From JBBROS01 sp965260995 (GTDB taxonomy: Bacteria; Pseudomonadota; Alphaproteobacteria; Acetobacterales; Acetobacteraceae), in the NCBI GenBank assembly GCA_965260995.1, contig CBDHCD010000003.1, forward strand, positions 496,001 through 560,000: 64,000 bases of DNA, in the 5' to 3' direction. A program made the translations under genes and the position numbers. The stretch's first letter is position 1; each line of letters begins with the position of its first letter. Positions 24,236 through 34,406 of this stretch are shown piece after piece. A model generated the notes under the pieces. That model did not search any database. It saw nothing but the letters and a program-made list of their open reading frames with translations, and was not told where the DNA came from.

Positions 24236-25414
24236 TTCTGGCAAGTGGCCGAACCGCCGCGCTTTCGTGGCCAGGTAATGGTCGTTGACGCCGTTGGGGG
24301 CGATCACCAGCGGCTCGCGCCCGGCGACGCCGATGCCGCAGGCGGCGAGGGCGGCGATCTTGTCCGGGTTGTTGGTCAGCAGCCGCACTCGGGTGATGCC
24401 GAGCTGGTCGAGCATGGTCGCGGCGACCATAAAGTTGCGCTCGTCGGCATTCCAGCCGAGCGCGCGGTTGGCATCGACGGTGTCGAGGCCGCGGTCTTGC
24501 AGCGCGTAGGCGCGGAGCTTGTTCGCCAAGCCGATGCCGCGGCCTTCCTGGGCCAGGTAGAGCAGGACGCCGCAGCCTTCCTCGCCCATCCGGCGCAAGG
24601 CCGCGTGGAGCTGGGCGCCGCAGTCGCAGCGCAAGCTGCCGAGCAGGTCGCCGGTGAAGCACTCGGAGTGCAGCCGGGCGAGCGGCGGCGGGCCGGCCGC
24701 GCCGGCGTGCTCCGGCTGGCCGACGAGGATGGCGAGGTGCTCGATGCCGCCATCGGGGGCCCGGAAGGCGGCGATGCGCGCGTCGGGCGCGTGCTCGAGC
24801 GGGACGTGGGCCTCGGACACCCGGACGAGGCGGGCGGCCTCGCGATCCGGATGCGAGAGCACGTCGGCGCCGTCGGCCTGCAGCAGCGCCCGGGCGGAGG
24901 CGATCCGGGCGGCGTCGGGCCGGGCCGGGGCGGCCACGACGGCGGGCAGCAGGCGCGCGATCTTGGCCAGGGCGAGGGCGGCGGCGGATTGCTCGGGAGC
25001 CGCGGCGGTCTGCGGCGGTTCGGGCAGCAGTTGGGCGGCGGTCGGGTCTGCCATGCCGAGCAGCGCGCCCGGGTCGAGCAGGCCGGTGGTGGAGAGGGCG
25101 ATGGCCGACTGACCCGGCAGCACCGGCCGGCGCAGCAGGGCAGCGGCGCGCACAGGGCTCAGCAGCAGGACTGGCGGGTCGGCAGCGAGGGCGGCGAGGT
25201 CGGCCAGGCCGTTGGCCCCCACCGTCTCGGCCGCCGCGGCGACGAGCGGAGCGGGGCCACGCAACAGCACGGGCGTGCCCCGGCGCAGCTCGGCGCACGC
25301 GCGATGAATGGCGCGGAGGCGCAGCAGCTCAGGGTCGGACGCCTGGTCGGGCATCTGGCCAGGCGTCTGGGCGATGACGGTGGCGTCGCCGGGCTGAGGC
25401 ACGTCATGCGGCAT
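24233..25414 (-). CDS. ribA: GTP cyclohydrolase II with degenerate RibB-like N-terminus
   Basis: RibA opens the imidazole ring of GTP in riboflavin synthesis. In this 393-residue product, the C-terminal catalytic domain (about 195-390) shows the zinc ligands in HSECFTGDLLGSLRCDC, the GRGIGLANKLRAY loop and LLTNNPDK. Residues about 30-190 have the look of a RibB (DHBP synthase) fold (AIHRACAELRRGTPVLL, VAAAAETV, VLLLSPVRAAALL) but lack its acidic metal-binding residues, so it is probably non-catalytic. I chose ATG 25414; an ATG at 25543 would extend into sequence without family features. No other rib genes are adjacent. Confidence 0.93.
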   Translation of the reverse strand: MPHDVPQPGDATVIAQTPGQMPDQASDPELLRLRAIHRACAELRRGTPVLLRGPAPLVAAAAETVGANGLADLAALAADPPVLLLSPVRAAALLRRPVLPGQSAIALSTTGLLDPGALLGMADPTAAQLLPEPPQTAAAPEQSAAALALAKIARLLPAVVAAPARPDAARIASARALLQADGADVLSHPDREAARLVRVSEAHVPLEHAPDARIAAFRAPDGGIEHLAILVGQPEHAGAAGPPPLARLHSECFTGDLLGSLRCDCGAQLHAALRRMGEEGCGVLLYLAQEGRGIGLANKLRAYALQDRGLDTVDANRALGWNADERNFMVAATMLDQLGITRVRLLTNNPDKIAALAACGIGVAGREPLVIAPNGVNDHYLATKARRFGHLPE

Positions 25415-25528
25415 GGGTCTCGGCTTATGCGCCTTGGCGTTCCAGAGTGCAAAACGAGTGCATCCAATTGGCTCCAGCGCGTGGACGTGATACCTGATCA
25501 CGGCGATGTGTGGACTGGTCCCGCGCAT

Positions 25529-25572
25529 GACAACGTGAACCACGCGTTGTCGTGAAAGATGGCCACTTCACG
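25529..25572. promoter_or_regulatory. adjacent inverted repeats upstream of the response regulator
   Basis: GACAACG (25529-25535) faces CGTTGTC (25545-25551), and CGTGAA (25551-25556) faces TTCACG (25567-25572). Both are perfect and lie in the divergent ribA/response-regulator gap, 70-113 bases before the regulator start. They may be operator sites, possibly for autoregulation. Confidence 0.35.
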
Positions 25573-25641
25573 AGTCGCTGTGCGACCCCGGCCAGAGTCT
25601 TACCGGCCCCATGAGCGCGGTTTTTCTGGAAAGGTTTTCTC

Positions 25642-26367
25642 ATGTCTGGCGACCGTCCCATCCTCATCGTCGATGACGATGCCACGTTGCGGGAAACGCT
25701 GCTGGAACAACTAGAGGTGGACGGCGAGTTCACCCCGTTCGAGGCCGCGACGATCAGCGAAGCGGAATCGATGGTCACCGCCCGCGACGCCCGGTTCGAC
25801 GCGCTGATCCTGGACGTCGGGTTGCCGGACGGGGACGGGCGGGACCTTTGCGCCAGCCTGCGCAAGGCGGGCCTCAGGATGCCGATCATCATGCTGACCG
25901 GCTCGGATGAGGAAGCCGACATCGTGCGCGGGTTGGATGCCGGGGCCAACGACTACATCGCCAAACCGTTCCGGCTGGCCGAACTGCTCGCGCGGTTGCG
26001 CGCCCAGGTGCGGATCTTCGAGAACAGCGAGGACGCCGTCTTCACGATCGGCCCCTACACGTTTCGGCCCAGCGCCAAGCTGCTGCAAGAGCCGGTGAAG
26101 AACCGCCGCATCCGATTGACGGAGAAGGAGGCGGCGATCCTGAAGTTCCTGTATCGCGCCGGCACCCGGCCCGTCGCGCGGCAGGTGCTGCTGAACGAGG
26201 TCTGGGGCTACAACGCCGCCGTGACGACGCACACGCTCGAAACGCACATCTACCGCCTGCGGCAGAAGATCGAGCCCGATCCGGGCAACGCGCGGCTGCT
26301 GGTCACGGAAGGCGGCGGCTATCGGCTGGACCCGCTCGCCGGCGTCACGCCGATGATGTCCGTTTGA
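25642..26367 (+). CDS. OmpR-family response regulator, orphan
   Basis: This 241-residue transcription factor has a receiver domain at about 5-118 (acidic pocket in VDDD, phosphoacceptor in LILDVGLPDGDG, Thr in MLTGSDE, Lys in DYIAKPF). A winged-helix DNA-binding domain follows at about 135-232 (LTEKEAAILKFLYRAG, HTLETHIYRLRQKIE, VTEGGGYRL). GGAAAGG precedes its ATG. No sensor kinase is adjacent on either side, so it is an orphan whose partner lies elsewhere. The target genes cannot be read from the window. Confidence 0.94.
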   Translation: MSGDRPILIVDDDATLRETLLEQLEVDGEFTPFEAATISEAESMVTARDARFDALILDVGLPDGDGRDLCASLRKAGLRMPIIMLTGSDEEADIVRGLDAGANDYIAKPFRLAELLARLRAQVRIFENSEDAVFTIGPYTFRPSAKLLQEPVKNRRIRLTEKEAAILKFLYRAGTRPVARQVLLNEVWGYNAAVTTHTLETHIYRLRQKIEPDPGNARLLVTEGGGYRLDPLAGVTPMMSV

Positions 26368-26410
26368 TCGTCACTGCCCAAAGCATGATCTGGCCGAATG
26401 GGGTCGCGCC

Positions 26411-27961
26411 CTAACGACGGGCGAGCAGGGCCCTCAGCGCCTCGTAGGGTGCCCGCCAGGACATGCTGAAGTTGGCGCGCCCGCGCTCGTCGTGCCGGGC
26501 CGCCTCAATATCGCGGACCTCCGCTTGCTCGACGTAGCGCATCGGCACGAGATCGTCGCGGAAGTGGTCGTAAAGGCGGCCGTCGTAGTGGCCCGGTTGC
26601 AGGAACGTGGTGTTGGAGAAGCCGATGCCGGACTTGTTGGCAATCCACCGGGTTTTGGCCAGGCCCGCGCCGATGGGGGCGGCGAAGGCGTCGATGGCGG
26701 TCGCGAACATGATGCTCTCGTGCGGCAGGCAGCCGATCGCGTCGTGGATGCGGACACCGGGGCAGTCGCCGACGATGGACGCGGCGACCGCCTGCTCGTC
26801 CGCCAGCGACATCAGGGAATGACTGCCGACCTGCGCCATGCCGGAGTTGATCCCGTCCAGGATGACGCCGAGGCCGGGGTGATCGGCGGCGAGAGCGCGG
26901 ATGAGGCTGGCGTAGCCCTCCCGTTGCTCGGCCCAGGCCCGGTTCTCGGTGCGAATCGTCAGCATGACCAGCGGGGCGGAGGAGCGGCGCAGGTCATCCA
27001 GCCCTGCAAGGAAGGCGGGGGTGCAGCGCCGCCGGCTCCAGTCGATGATGCGCTCCGCCGTTTCCGCCGTGACGTGGCGATGCAGCGGGATTAGCATGGT
27101 CGCGCGGCGGTCGAGGATCAGGTCGAACAGGGCGGCGTCGCTGTCAGGACGGATGACCTCGCCGGCCTGGGCGGCCTCCCCGGGATAGAGTTCCGTGACG
27201 CCGCCGAATGGGTCCCAGCCGGGGGCGAAGGAGGTCAGGAGGCCGATCCGCCGCGGCGCAACCCTGGCGAACAGCGGCGACCAGCCGGACACGACGTTCC
27301 AGATGTAGTGGCCGATGTGGCCGTTGGCGTCCTCGCTGACCATCAAGGTGCGGTTCGGGTCGGCGAGATAGGCGGCGACGCGCTCCCGGTGCTGCACGAC
27401 GCGGGCGGCGGTGCGAATCAGGGCGTCGCGGCCGGTGAGGCCCGGCACCGAGGACAGCACGAGGCCGCGGTCGGGGAAGAACCAGCAGCGGTCGCCGGCG
27501 GCGTGCTCGATGCGCCAGTCGGGCAAGATCAGGCAGACCCGGCCCTCGGCGCGGTGCAGGAAGGTGTGGGCGTCGATGCTGTCGCGGACCAACGCCGGGC
27601 GGCCGGTGAAGGGGCACAGGACCGGCTTGGCACCGAGCAGGGCGGCGGCCGAAACGTCCCACATCCGGGGCGTGAGGGTCGGGTCGGGCGGGAACGGCAC
27701 GTCGGCGGACAGGGCGGCGCATCGCGCGTAAGCGCCGTCATAGGCGGAAAGGATCGCGTCCACGAAGTCCGTGGACAGGCCGGCGTCGGCGCAGGCGAAG
27801 CGGATGTTGGCCTCGCTGTCCGCGCCGACGCCGACGAAGCGGATCGTGGTGTCAACCCATTCGGCCGCGAAGCCGCTGAGCCCATCGATCGGGCCGGGCG
27901 GCAAACCGTCGAGGATGGTGGCGAATGCTTCGCCGAACCGGTCTCGGTCTGCTAGGGGCAT
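26411..27961 (-). CDS. single-module protein of the GHxxWN/ENR/GAGLAK family, function unknown
   Basis: I do not recognise a named family for this 516-residue protein. It shares an ordered motif set with both halves of the 48027-51716 protein: CPFTG (116-120), GHYIWN (217-222), RTENR (337-341), LDGIN (368-372), GAGLAKTRW (431-439), LYD near 463 and ANFS near 496. From the R of RTENR to the L of LDG is 31 residues, as in the other copies. The GAGL element resembles the C-terminal GAGL motif of GT61-type glycosyltransferases, so a glycosyltransferase fold is a reasonable guess. No signal peptide or membrane helix is visible. It lies convergent to the response regulator and directly downstream of the suf operon strand, 59 bases after sufA. 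Confidence 0.85.
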   Translation of the reverse strand: MPLADRDRFGEAFATILDGLPPGPIDGLSGFAAEWVDTTIRFVGVGADSEANIRFACADAGLSTDFVDAILSAYDGAYARCAALSADVPFPPDPTLTPRMWDVSAAALLGAKPVLCPFTGRPALVRDSIDAHTFLHRAEGRVCLILPDWRIEHAAGDRCWFFPDRGLVLSSVPGLTGRDALIRTAARVVQHRERVAAYLADPNRTLMVSEDANGHIGHYIWNVVSGWSPLFARVAPRRIGLLTSFAPGWDPFGGVTELYPGEAAQAGEVIRPDSDAALFDLILDRRATMLIPLHRHVTAETAERIIDWSRRRCTPAFLAGLDDLRRSSAPLVMLTIRTENRAWAEQREGYASLIRALAADHPGLGVILDGINSGMAQVGSHSLMSLADEQAVAASIVGDCPGVRIHDAIGCLPHESIMFATAIDAFAAPIGAGLAKTRWIANKSGIGFSNTTFLQPGHYDGRLYDHFRDDLVPMRYVEQAEVRDIEAARHDERGRANFSMSWRAPYEALRALLARR

Positions 27962-28020
27962 GTCAAGGACGGGAGAACGGCGAGGGCGCGCCCGGCCCCG
28001 GTCCGCTGGTACCTTGGCCG

Positions 28021-28419
28021 CTAGACGTGGAAGCTCTCGCCGCAGCCGCAGCGGCCCTTCTCATTCGGGTTGGTGAAGGTGAAGCCGCTGGTCAGCGTGT
28101 CGACGATGTAATCCATCTGGGTGCCGATCAGGAACAAGCTGGCCTTGCGATCCACGAGGACGGTCAAACCCTGGTCGGTCACGACCTCGTCGCCGGGGCC
28201 GGGTTGCGGCACCCAGTCCATGACGTAGGACATGCCGGAGCAGCCTTTGGTGCTGACGCTGATGCGCAGCAACATGCCGGACTGGCCGTGGGCGTAGAGG
28301 TGAGACAGGCGGGCGGCGGCGGCGTCGGTCAGCCGCATCAAGGGTGGCAGCTCACGGCGCGGCCTGGCAGGGGCGGCCTTAGTAGCGGCTTGGGTGCTGG
28401 CCTGGGTGGCGCTCATCAT
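28021..28419 (-). CDS. sufA: A-type iron-sulfur carrier SufA (HesB/IscA family)
   Basis: SufA accepts clusters from the SufBCD scaffold and passes them to apoproteins. The 132-residue protein has the three conserved cysteines, one in STKGCSGMSY and two in GRCGCGES near the C-terminus, after an N-terminal alanine/proline-rich tail of about 20 residues. It is the last gene of the suf run, 9 bases after sufT. ATG 28419 is followed at once by a second ATG, and GAGAGGAC lies upstream. Confidence 0.95.
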   Translation of the reverse strand: MMSATQASTQAATKAAPARPRRELPPLMRLTDAAAARLSHLYAHGQSGMLLRISVSTKGCSGMSYVMDWVPQPGPGDEVVTDQGLTVLVDRKASLFLIGTQMDYIVDTLTSGFTFTNPNEKGRCGCGESFHV

Positions 28420-28428
28420 CGCGTCCTC

Positions 28429-28776
28429 TCAGAACATGTTCAACGCCAGGCGGGCGTCTTCGGTCATGCGGCTCGGGTCCCACGGCGGATCCCAAACGGT
28501 CTGCACGTCGCAGGCGGTGACGCCGGGCAGGGCCATGACGGCGTCCTGGACCTGGACCGGCAGCTCCTGCGCGCTGGGGCAACCGGGCGCGGTCAGGGTC
28601 ATCTCGACCTTGACCGCGTTGTCGTCGCCGATCTCGACGGCGTAGATCAGGCCGAGTTCGTAGATGTTGACCGGGATCTCGGGGTCGTAGACCGTGGCGA
28701 TGGCGCCGAGCACGGCGTCCTCGTCGGGTTTAGGGGCGGCCTCGCCGTCGGGGGTCCAGCTCGTCACGTCGGTCAT
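28429..28776 (-). CDS. sufT: SUF system protein SufT (MIP18/DUF59 family)
   Basis: This 115-residue DUF59 protein shows the family signature TVYDPEIPVNIYELGLIY and the conserved cysteine in TLTAPGCPSAQELP. SufT proteins help Fe-S cluster maturation, particularly under iron limitation or high demand. I chose ATG 28776: GGAGGCG precedes it, and it overlaps the sufU stop by 4 bases. The frame stays open further upstream only as overlap with sufU. Confidence 0.93.
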   Translation of the reverse strand: MTDVTSWTPDGEAAPKPDEDAVLGAIATVYDPEIPVNIYELGLIYAVEIGDDNAVKVEMTLTAPGCPSAQELPVQVQDAVMALPGVTACDVQTVWDPPWDPSRMTEDARLALNMF

Positions 28777-29219
28777 GGGTTCGCCTCCTCGGCCCCGTCG
28801 AGCGCCGCCACCAGGGCGGCCCAGGGCAGCGTCACGCATCGGATGCGCGACGGATAGTCGTGCACGGCCGAGAGCGGCTTCAAGCCTTGCAGGGCCGCGT
28901 CGCACGCGGCGCATTGCCCGGTGCGGGCCATGGCCTCCACCTCGGCGGCCATGCGGCGCACGTCGTCGGACGCGCGGCCGGCCACCGCGTCGCACATCAG
29001 GTCGGCGCTGGCCTTGGTCAGCTCGCAGCCGCGGGCCTCGAAGCCGGCGTCGCCGACCCGGTCCTGCTCGCGGCGGAGGAACACCGTCACCCGGTCGCCG
29101 CACATCGGGTTGTCGCCGCGGGCGCTGCGGTCGAAGCCCGGCGGGCGGGCGGCATGGCGCGGCGCGCGGCTGCGGGCGCGGATCTCGTCGCTGTAAAGGT
29201 CGCGCACGTCGTCGAACAT
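28773..29219 (-). CDS. sufU: Fe-S assembly protein SufU
   Basis: SufU (148 residues) is an IscU-like protein that in many bacteria acts as zinc-dependent sulfur acceptor for SufS rather than as the scaffold. Conserved cysteines lie in NPMCGDRV, ARGCELTKAS and TGQCAACDA, matching the family order. The 18-21-residue insertion between the second and third cysteines, typical of SufU, is consistent here. Its ATG overlaps the sufS stop, and its stop overlaps the sufT start, so sufS-sufU-sufT are tightly coupled. With SufU present and no SufE in the window, the SufS partner here is SufU. Confidence 0.93.
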   Translation of the reverse strand: MFDDVRDLYSDEIRARSRAPRHAARPPGFDRSARGDNPMCGDRVTVFLRREQDRVGDAGFEARGCELTKASADLMCDAVAGRASDDVRRMAAEVEAMARTGQCAACDAALQGLKPLSAVHDYPSRIRCVTLPWAALVAALDGAEEANP

Positions 29220-30460
29220 CAGGTGAAGAACTCCCGCACCCGCTCCAGCGTGTCGGCGAGGGCGTCGATCTCATCCTCGGTGGTGTAGAGGCCGCAACTC
29301 GCCCGCGCCGTGCTGTCGACGCCCAGGCGGCGCATCAGCGGCTCGGCGCAGTGATTGCCGGCGCGCACCGCGATGCCCTGGCGGTCGAGCAGGGTGGCGA
29401 TGTCGTGGGCGTGAGCGCCGTCCATGGTGAAGCTGAACACGCTGCCGCGGTCCTGCGCCGTGCCGAGGACGCGCAGGCCGGGGATGGCCCCGAGCCGGGC
29501 CAGGGTATGGTCGGTGAGCCGCGCCTCGTGGGCCGCGATCGCCTCGAAGCCGATGGTCTCGACGTACTCGATCGCCGCCTTGAGCCCGATCGCCTCCACG
29601 ATCATCGGCGTGCCGGCTTCGAACTTGTGCGGCACCTCGGCCCAGGTGCTGCGCTCGAAGCTGACGCTGCCGATCATGTCGCCGCCCCCTAGGAACGGCG
29701 GCATGGCCTCCAGCAACTCGCGCCGCGCCCACAGCACGCCGATGCCGGTGGGGCCGTAAAGCTTGTGGCCGGTGAAGACGTAGAAGTCGGCGTCGATAGC
29801 CTGCACGTCGACCTTCTGGTGCACCACGGCCTGGCTGCCGTCGAACAGCACGCGGGCGCCGTGGGCGTGGGCCAGGGCGGTAATGCGGGCGGCCGGCGTC
29901 ACGGTGCCGAGCACGTTGCTCATGTGGGTGATCGCGACCAAGCCGACGCGGCCGTCGGCCAGGAGGGCTTCCAGCGCGGCCATGTCGACCTCGCCCGCGT
30001 CGGTGATCGGCGCGACCCGCAACTCGATGCCGGCGGCGTCACGCAGCATCTGCCAGGGCACCAGGTTGGCGTGGTGCTCCATCTCGCTGATGACGACGGC
30101 CTGGCCCGGCTTCATCACGCCGCGGCCGTAGCTGTGGGCGACCAGGTTGATCGCCTCGGTGGCGTTCTTGGCGAACACGATCTCGTCGCGCGACGGCGCG
30201 TTCAGCAGCCGGGCGACGGCGTCGCGGGTGGACTCGTAGGCGTCGGTGGTGCGCTCGCTCATCCAGTAGAGGCCGCGGTGGACGTTGGCGTACTGCGTTT
30301 CCATCGTCGCCACCATCGCGTCGATCACCGGCCGCGGCTTCTGGGCGCTGGCGGCGCTGTCGAGGAAGACGAACGGCTTGCCGCGGACCGTCTCGGATAG
30401 GATCGGGAAGTCCGCGCGGACGCGCGCGACGTCGAGCGCCGGCTTGCTGATCATGTTCAT
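29219..30460 (-). CDS. sufS: cysteine desulfurase SufS
   Basis: SufS is the pyridoxal-phosphate enzyme that mobilises sulfur from cysteine. The 413-residue protein shows the PLP-binding lysine in FTGHKLYGPTG, the substrate loop RAGNHCAEPLM with the catalytic cysteine, and EMEHHANLVPW. I chose ATG 30460, which overlaps the sufD stop (ATGA); ATG 30454 is equally possible. Upstream in-frame codons to 30481 lie inside sufD. Confidence 0.95.
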   Translation of the reverse strand: MNMISKPALDVARVRADFPILSETVRGKPFVFLDSAASAQKPRPVIDAMVATMETQYANVHRGLYWMSERTTDAYESTRDAVARLLNAPSRDEIVFAKNATEAINLVAHSYGRGVMKPGQAVVISEMEHHANLVPWQMLRDAAGIELRVAPITDAGEVDMAALEALLADGRVGLVAITHMSNVLGTVTPAARITALAHAHGARVLFDGSQAVVHQKVDVQAIDADFYVFTGHKLYGPTGIGVLWARRELLEAMPPFLGGGDMIGSVSFERSTWAEVPHKFEAGTPMIVEAIGLKAAIEYVETIGFEAIAAHEARLTDHTLARLGAIPGLRVLGTAQDRGSVFSFTMDGAHAHDIATLLDRQGIAVRAGNHCAEPLMRRLGVDSTARASCGLYTTEDEIDALADTLERVREFFT

Positions 30461-31704
30461 GCGGACTCGCGCCTCCACCACGCCTCAATTGCCTGCTCCA
30501 GCACGGTGCGGGCGGTGTCGTGCCGCACGCCCTCGATGGCCTCGGTCAGGAAGGCGCGCACCAGGATGGCGCGGGCCGCCTCCTCCGGGACGCCGCGGCT
30601 GCGGAGATAGAACAGTTGGTCCGCGTCCAACTCGCCCACGGTCGCGCCGTGGCTGCACTTCACGTCGTCGGCGTAGATCTCGAGCTGCGGCTTGCAGTCG
30701 ATCTCGGCCGTGGGCGACAACAGCAGCGCCTGGTTCATCTGGTAGCCGTCGGTCTTCTGCGCGACGCGGGCAACCTCGATGCGGCCCTGGAACACGCCGC
30801 GCGCCCGGCCGTCGAGCACGTTCTTGACCGTCTGGCGCGAGGCGCAACCGGGGGCGTCGTGGGCGACGACCGTGGTGATGTCGCCGTGTTGCGACCCGGC
30901 CAGGAGCTGCGCGCCGTTGAGGTGGACGGCGGCCCCCGGCCCGGCAAGCCGGGCGTGGACCTCCGTACGGGCCAGGCGGCCGCCGAGGGTCAACACGAAG
31001 GCGTCGTAGGTGCCGCGGCCGGCGACGGCGGCGAAGGTGGTGTTGATGTGAAAGGCGTCGGTCCCCTCCTCCTGCAGCCTCACGTGGGCCAGGGTCGCGC
31101 CCTCGGTGACGTCCACCTCGGTGACGGCGTTGTGCAGGTAGACCCCCTCGCCGCGGTCAATCTCCAGCACGGTCAGGGTGGCGCCGGGCGCGAGGCGGAT
31201 CGCGTGCCTCGGGTGGAAATCGATCGGGCGGTGGCCATCGGGCGCGAGCGACAGTAGCACCAGCGCGCCGGCGTCGACGCCCTCGGCCACCGCGATCTCC
31301 AGGCCGTCCTCGGCCAGCATGGTGTTCAGCGCCACCATCGGCAGGTCGCGGCCCGCCGGCCCGAAGCGGGGGCGGTCGGCGAAGCTGGTCACGGTCACGC
31401 CGTCGGGCGGGGTGGACAGGCCGGGCTGGTAGCGGCCGTCCACCATCACGAGCCGCGGCAGGTCGGGGACCGAACCCAGCACCGGAGCGGAAGACACCGC
31501 GGTGAGCGGCTCCTGGAAGTTCGTCTCGCCCAAGGCGCGCAGGCTCGTGTAGTGCCAGGCGTCGTCGCGGCGGTCCGGCAGCCCGGCGCCCGCGAACACG
31601 GCCGCCGCGGCGTCGCGCGCCGCGTGGTCGCCGGGCAGGCGGTCGCGTAGGCCGCGGAAGCGGGCGAGGAAGGCGTCCGCGCCGTTGGCGATGGGCTGAT
31701 TCAT
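30457..31704 (-). CDS. sufD: Fe-S assembly scaffold subunit SufD
   Basis: SufD (415 residues) forms the SufBC2D scaffold. It is a right-handed beta-helix protein with the SufB/D core (VKNVLDGRARGVFQGRI, MNQALLLSPTAEIDCKPQLEIYADDVKCSHGATVGELD). The histidine in CSHGA is the residue thought to help cluster assembly. The N-terminal 150 residues are poorly conserved, as usual. It overlaps sufC and sufS by 4 bases each. Confidence 0.95.
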   Translation of the reverse strand: MNQPIANGADAFLARFRGLRDRLPGDHAARDAAAAVFAGAGLPDRRDDAWHYTSLRALGETNFQEPLTAVSSAPVLGSVPDLPRLVMVDGRYQPGLSTPPDGVTVTSFADRPRFGPAGRDLPMVALNTMLAEDGLEIAVAEGVDAGALVLLSLAPDGHRPIDFHPRHAIRLAPGATLTVLEIDRGEGVYLHNAVTEVDVTEGATLAHVRLQEEGTDAFHINTTFAAVAGRGTYDAFVLTLGGRLARTEVHARLAGPGAAVHLNGAQLLAGSQHGDITTVVAHDAPGCASRQTVKNVLDGRARGVFQGRIEVARVAQKTDGYQMNQALLLSPTAEIDCKPQLEIYADDVKCSHGATVGELDADQLFYLRSRGVPEEAARAILVRAFLTEAIEGVRHDTARTVLEQAIEAWWRRESA

Positions 31705-32449
31705 GCCGCCTCCGCCACGACCTGAGCATAGCCGTTGGCTTCGAGCTCGCGCGCCAGCTCGGGGCCGCCGGAACGGATGATGCGGCCCTGCGACAGCACG
31801 TGAACCCGGTCCGGCACCAGGTGATCGAGCAGACGTTGGTGGTGGGTGATGACCAGCGCCGAGAAATCGGGGCCGCGGAGTGCGTTCACCCCGTCGGCGA
31901 CGATGCGGAGCGCGTCGATGTCGAGGCCGCTGTCCGTCTCGTCCAGCACGGCGAGCTTGGGCCGCAAGATAGCCATCTGCAGCACCTCGTTGCGCTTCTT
32001 CTCGCCGCCGCTGAAGCCGACGTTGACGTTGCGCTTCAGCATGTCGTCGGGGAAGTGCAGCCGCTTGCTCTCGGCGCGGGCGAGCTTGAGGAAGCCGACC
32101 GCATCCAGCTCCGCCTCGCCGCGCGCCCGCCGGATGGCGTTGAGCGCGGTGCGGAGGAAGTTGGCGTTGTTGACGCCGGGCAACTCGACCGGGGCCTGGA
32201 AGGCGAGGAATAGCCCGGCCGCCGCGCGCTCCTCGGGTTCCATCTCCAGCAGGTCCCGGCCCTCGAAGGTGACGCTGCCGGACCCGACCTCGTAGCCCTC
32301 GTTGCCGGCCAGGACGTAACCGAGCGTGCTCTTGCCGGAGCCGTTCGGTCCCATGATGGCGTGGACCTGGCCCTTGGGCAGGGAAAGATCGATGCCGCGC
32401 AGGATCTCCTTATCCTCGATCGCGGCCGACAGGTTCTTGATCTCGAGCA

Positions 32450-32450
<1 letters not shown>
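31701..32450 (-). CDS. sufC: Fe-S assembly ATPase SufC
   Basis: SufC is the ABC-type ATPase that drives conformational change in SufB and SufD. The 249-residue protein has Walker A (GPNGSGKSTL), the Q-loop in LAFQAPVELPG, the signature GFSGGEKKRNEV, Walker B with the SufC-specific ending (AVLDETDSGLD), and a switch histidine in VITHHQR. Its ATG overlaps the sufB stop (TGATG). No membrane partner is expected for this soluble scaffold ATPase. Confidence 0.96.
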
Positions 32451-33940
<1,490 letters not shown>

Positions 33941-33950
33941 ATCGATGAAC

Positions 33951-34406
33951 CTACTCGGCTGGAAGGGGAGAAGGAGCGGCCGGGGCCGCGCGATAGGGTC
34001 TGACGGGCGTGGCCGCCATGTCGGCCAAGGTGATGCGGTTCAGGGCCTGCATCACGGCGTGGTTGACCGGGTCCCAACGGCCGCGGACCGGGCACGACGG
34101 CTCCGAATCACAGCCGCCCGGGCCGCCGTCGACGCACGCCGCCAGGGCGATCGGGCCGTCGATGGCGCTCACCACGGCGGCCACGGGGATGCCGGACAGC
34201 GGCCGCGCCAGGTGATAACCGCCGCGCGCGCCGCGCTGGCTGCGGACGAGGCCCGCGCCGGCCAGCGCCTTGAGCACCTTGGCCACCGTCGGCTCCGGCA
34301 ACCCGGTCACCGCGGCGATGCCGGGCGAGGTCTGGCAGCCGTCCGTCTCGGACAGCCGCACTAGCACCACCACGCCGTAATCGGCCAGTTTCGAAAGCCT
34401 CAACAT
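33951..34406 (-). CDS. Rrf2-family SUF regulator (IscR/SufR-like)
   Basis: This 151-residue Rrf2 transcription factor leads the suf operon. It has a winged helix-turn-helix at about 1-80 (LSKLADYGVVVLVRL, TGLPEPTVAKVLKALAGAGLV, RGARGGYHLARP). Three cysteines follow in AACVDGGPGGCDSEPSCPVRG, the position where IscR-type proteins bind 2Fe-2S; the spacing differs from E. coli IscR, so it matches the SUF-associated subgroup. It most likely represses or tunes the suf operon in response to cluster status. GTGATCTG precedes its ATG, with no clear ribosome site. Confidence 0.93.
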   Translation of the reverse strand: MLRLSKLADYGVVVLVRLSETDGCQTSPGIAAVTGLPEPTVAKVLKALAGAGLVRSQRGARGGYHLARPLSGIPVAAVVSAIDGPIALAACVDGGPGGCDSEPSCPVRGRWDPVNHAVMQALNRITLADMAATPVRPYRAAPAAPSPLPAE

